Source: Pseudomonas sp. N40(2020) (GTDB lineage: Bacteria > Pseudomonadota > Gammaproteobacteria > Pseudomonadales > Pseudomonadaceae). From it: 64,000 bases of DNA. Every line of letters starts with the position of its first letter. Position 1 is the first letter of the stretch. Location of the stretch: contig NZ_JACSZV010000003.1 of NCBI RefSeq assembly GCF_014472415.1, forward strand, positions 124,001 to 188,000. Direction: 5' to 3'. The notes under the pieces were generated by a model. It was given only the letters and a program-made list of their open reading frames with translations, was not told where the DNA came from and did not search any database. Positions 60,105 to 64,000 of this stretch are shown here, in pieces. Position numbers and translations under genes: made by a program.

Positions 60105-61628
60105 GTGTCAGTGGAACTTTGGCAGCAGTGCGTGGAGCTTTTGCGCGAGGAGCTGCCTGCCCAACAATTCAACACCTGGATCCGTCCACTACAGGTCGAA
60201 GCCGAAGGCGACGAGTTGCGCGTCTACGCACCGAACCGTTTCGTGCTGGACTGGGTCAACGAAAAGTACCTGGGACGCGTCCTCGAACTGCTGGATGAGC
60301 ACGGCAACGGCATGGCGCCTGCGCTTTCCTTATTAATAGGCAGCAAGCGCAGCTCGGCGCCGCGTGCAGCACCGAATGCTCCGTTGGCCGCTGCGCAAGC
60401 TTCCCAGGCTCAGGCCAATGCCGCGCCAGCGAACACGCCAGCGCCAGCCCCGGCGCCCGCTCCGGCCAAGCGTTCCACGCAGAAAACCGCTGAAGTCAGC
60501 GAAGAGCCATCTCGCGACAGCTTCGACCCGATGGCCGGTGCCGCGTCGCAACAGGCCCCGGTGCGCGCTGAACAGCGCACCGTGCAGGTCGAAGGCGCGC
60601 TTAAGCACACCAGTTACCTGAACCGCACATTCACCTTTGAGAATTTCGTCGAAGGTAAATCCAACCAGCTCGCTCGCGCGGCGGCCTGGCAAGTGGCGGA
60701 CAATCCCAAGCATGGCTACAACCCACTCTTCCTTTATGGTGGCGTTGGCTTGGGTAAGACCCACTTGATGCACGCGGTGGGTAACCATCTATTAAAGAAG
60801 AACCCGAATGCCAAGGTCGTGTACCTGCATTCCGAGCGTTTCGTGGCCGATATGGTCAAGGCGCTGCAACTGAACGCAATCAATGAGTTCAAGCGTTTCT
60901 ACCGTTCGGTGGATGCCTTGTTGATTGACGACATTCAGTTCTTCGCCCGCAAAGAGCGTTCCCAGGAAGAGTTTTTCCACACCTTCAACGCCCTGCTTGA
61001 AGGTGGTCAGCAGGTCATTCTCACCAGTGACCGCTATCCGAAAGAAATCGAAGGCCTTGAAGAGCGCCTCAAATCCCGCTTCGGCTGGGGCCTGACGGTT
61101 GCCGTCGAGCCGCCGGAGCTGGAAACCCGCGTAGCGATCTTGATGAAGAAGGCCGACCAGGCCAAAGTCGACTTGCCACACGATGCAGCGTTCTTCATTG
61201 CCCAGCGCATTCGCTCCAACGTCCGTGAGCTGGAAGGCGCGCTGAAACGCGTGATCGCCCACTCGCACTTCATGGGCCGCGACATCACCATCGAGTTGAT
61301 TCGCGAATCCCTGAAAGACTTGTTGGCGTTGCAGGACAAACTGGTCTCTGTGGATAACATTCAGCGCACTGTCGCCGAGTACTACAAGATCAAGATCTCC
61401 GACCTGCTGTCCAAGCGCCGTTCGCGCTCGGTCGCTCGTCCGCGTCAGGTCGCCATGGCGTTGTCCAAGGAACTGACCAACCACAGCCTGCCGGAAATCG
61501 GCGATGTGTTTGGCGGTCGCGACCACACGACTGTTTTGCACGCCTGCCGCAAGATCAACGAACTTAAGGAATCCGACGCGGACATCCGCGAGGACTACAA
61601 GAACCTGCTGCGTACACTGACCACTTGA
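60105..61628 (+). CDS. dnaA: Chromosomal replication initiator DnaA
   Basis: A 507-residue initiator. Domain I ([20 protein letters not shown]) and a long alanine/proline-rich domain II (about 85-170) lead to the AAA+ domain with Walker [14 protein letters not shown] and Walker [11 protein letters not shown]. Domain IV has the box-binding [15 protein letters not shown]. The start is GTG 60105 with AGGGGAT upstream. It opens dnaA-dnaN-recF-gyrB. Confidence 0.98.
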   Translation: MSVELWQQCVELLREELPAQQFNTWIRPLQVEAEGDELRVYAPNRFVLDWVNEKYLGRVLELLDEHGNGMAPALSLLIGSKRSSAPRAAPNAPLAAAQASQAQANAAPANTPAPAPAPAPAKRSTQKTAEVSEEPSRDSFDPMAGAASQQAPVRAEQRTVQVEGALKHTSYLNRTFTFENFVEGKSNQLARAAAWQVADNPKHGYNPLFLYGGVGLGKTHLMHAVGNHLLKKNPNAKVVYLHSERFVADMVKALQLNAINEFKRFYRSVDALLIDDIQFFARKERSQEEFFHTFNALLEGGQQVILTSDRYPKEIEGLEERLKSRFGWGLTVAVEPPELETRVAILMKKADQAKVDLPHDAAFFIAQRIRSNVRELEGALKRVIAHSHFMGRDITIELIRESLKDLLALQDKLVSVDNIQRTVAEYYKIKISDLLSKRRSRSVARPRQVAMALSKELTNHSLPEIGDVFGGRDHTTVLHACRKINELKESDADIREDYKNLLRTLTT

Positions 61629-61667
61629 TGAACACCAGCGCAGCTTATTAAGGCAAGGGACTAGACC

Positions 61668-62771
61668 ATGCATTTCACCATTCAACGCGAAGCCCTGTTG
61701 AAACCCCTGCAACTGGTCGCAGGCGTCGTCGAGCGCCGACAGACCTTGCCGGTACTCTCAAACGTGCTGCTGGTTGTCGAAGGCCAGCAATTGTCGCTGA
61801 CCGGTACCGACCTCGAGGTCGAGCTGGTCGGTCGTGTGCAACTTGAGGAGCCGGCTGAAACAGGTTCCATCACCGTGCCTGCGCGCAAGCTGATGGACAT
61901 CTGCAAGAGCCTGCCCAACGATGCGCTGATCGACATCAAGGTCGACGAGCAGAAGCTGGTGGTAAAGGCTGGCCGTAGCCGCTTCACACTGTCGACCCTG
62001 CCGGCCAACGATTTTCCGACTGTGGAAGAGGGCCCAGGCTCGCTGACTTGCGGCCTGGAGCAAAGCAAACTGCGTCGTCTGATCGAACGCACCAGCTTCG
62101 CCATGGCCCAGCAGGACGTGCGCTACTACCTCAACGGCATGCTGCTGGAAGTCTCGGAAGGCATCATCCGCGCAGTGGCCACCGATGGTCACCGTCTGGC
62201 GATGTGCTCGATGAAGGCCGATATCGGTCAGCCGGATCGCCACCAGGTGATCGTACCGCGCAAAGGTATTCTCGAGCTGGCGCGTCTGCTCACCGAGCCG
62301 GACGGTAATGTCAGCATCGTCTTGGGTCAGCACCACATCCGCGCGACCACCGGCGAATTCACCTTCACCTCCAAACTGGTAGACGGCAAATTCCCTGACT
62401 ACGAGCGCGTTCTGCCGAAGGGCGGCGACAAGCTGGTGCTTGGCGATCGTCAGGCGCTGCGTGAAGCGTTCAGCCGTACTGCGATTTTGTCCAACGAGAA
62501 ATACCGTGGTATCCGTCTGCAACTGGCCAGCGGTCAGTTGAAGATCCAGGCCAACAACCCGGAGCAGGAAGAAGCGGAAGAAGAAGTAGGTGTTGAATAC
62601 AACGGTGGCTCCCTGGAAATCGGCTTCAACGTGAGCTACTTGCTCGACGTGCTGGGCGTGATGACCACCGAGCAGGTTCGCCTGATCCTGTCCGACTCCA
62701 ACAGCAGTGCGCTGGTGCAAGAGTCCGACAATGACGACTCGGCTTATGTTGTTATGCCGATGCGTCTGTAA
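61668..62771 (+). CDS. dnaN: DNA polymerase III beta sliding clamp
   Basis: A 367-residue clamp of three repeated domains (MHFTIQREALLKPLQLVAGV; LIERTSFAMAQQDVRYYLNG; ALREAFSRTAILSNEKYRGI) ending in the partner-pocket residues YVVMPMRL. It encircles DNA for replication and repair polymerases. It begins 39 bp after dnaA. Confidence 0.98.
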   Translation: MHFTIQREALLKPLQLVAGVVERRQTLPVLSNVLLVVEGQQLSLTGTDLEVELVGRVQLEEPAETGSITVPARKLMDICKSLPNDALIDIKVDEQKLVVKAGRSRFTLSTLPANDFPTVEEGPGSLTCGLEQSKLRRLIERTSFAMAQQDVRYYLNGMLLEVSEGIIRAVATDGHRLAMCSMKADIGQPDRHQVIVPRKGILELARLLTEPDGNVSIVLGQHHIRATTGEFTFTSKLVDGKFPDYERVLPKGGDKLVLGDRQALREAFSRTAILSNEKYRGIRLQLASGQLKIQANNPEQEEAEEEVGVEYNGGSLEIGFNVSYLLDVLGVMTTEQVRLILSDSNSSALVQESDNDDSAYVVMPMRL

Positions 62772-62785
62772 TCAGCGGACTCTAA

Positions 62786-64000
<1,215 letters not shown>

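Overview
The window is chromosomal DNA of a fluorescent Pseudomonas (P. fluorescens group). The evidence is gene order around the replication origin (glmU, atpCDGAHFEBI, parB, parA, rsmG, mnmG, mnmE, yidC, yidD, rnpA, rpmH, oriC, dnaA, dnaN, recF, gyrB), REP elements of the type common in this group, and a common polysaccharide antigen (CPA, A-band) cluster. Genes left of oriC lie mostly on the minus strand and genes to the right on the plus strand, as expected for two replichores leaving an origin near 59.6-60.1 kb.

Left end, 1-2116: the tail of a metal ABC transporter binding protein, a gamma-type carbonic anhydrase and a dihydroorotase paralogue (PyrQ type), packed like an operon. This resembles the zinc-sparing, Zur-controlled set of pseudomonads. 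After a DUF3617 lipocalin-like protein and cardiolipin synthase comes a long minus-strand block, 13570 to 4287. It holds four genes joined by 4-bp overlaps (three SPFH/HflK-HflC-like membrane proteins, one with a 16-histidine tail, and a P1B-type metal ATPase), then a bufferin operon (bufA1, bufB, bufC), then a cyclopropane-fatty-acid-synthase-like methyltransferase. I consider the SPFH/ATPase block the best candidate for a poorly described system.

13783-19883: dihydrolipoyl dehydrogenase, a divergent Lrp regulator and LysE exporter, and a two-gene unit of unknown function (a 712-aa exported membrane-anchored protein and a DUF3142 lipoprotein). 19884-34132: the CPA region. A minus-strand arm (methyltransferase, acyltransferase, two paralogous glycosyltransferases) faces a plus-strand arm rmd-gmd-wbpW-wzm-wzt-wbpX-wbpY-wbpZ. 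The latter makes GDP-D-rhamnose, assembles the D-rhamnan and exports it by an ABC transporter. 34149-39092: an FMN/FAD/2Fe-2S fusion oxidoreductase, a glutathione S-transferase, a LysR regulator and a Fic protein with a repeated upstream motif.

39294-58993: the conserved glmS-glmR-glmU genes, the F1Fo ATP synthase operon, chromosome partition genes and the tRNA-modification and membrane-insertion genes. Two intergenic regions carry DnaA-box clusters: 55.1-55.5 kb (mnmE/mnmG) and 59.6-60.1 kb (rpmH/dnaA, the probable oriC). Two parS sites are readable, one inside recF and one inside the second SPFH gene. No tRNA, rRNA, IS element, prophage or CRISPR array was seen.
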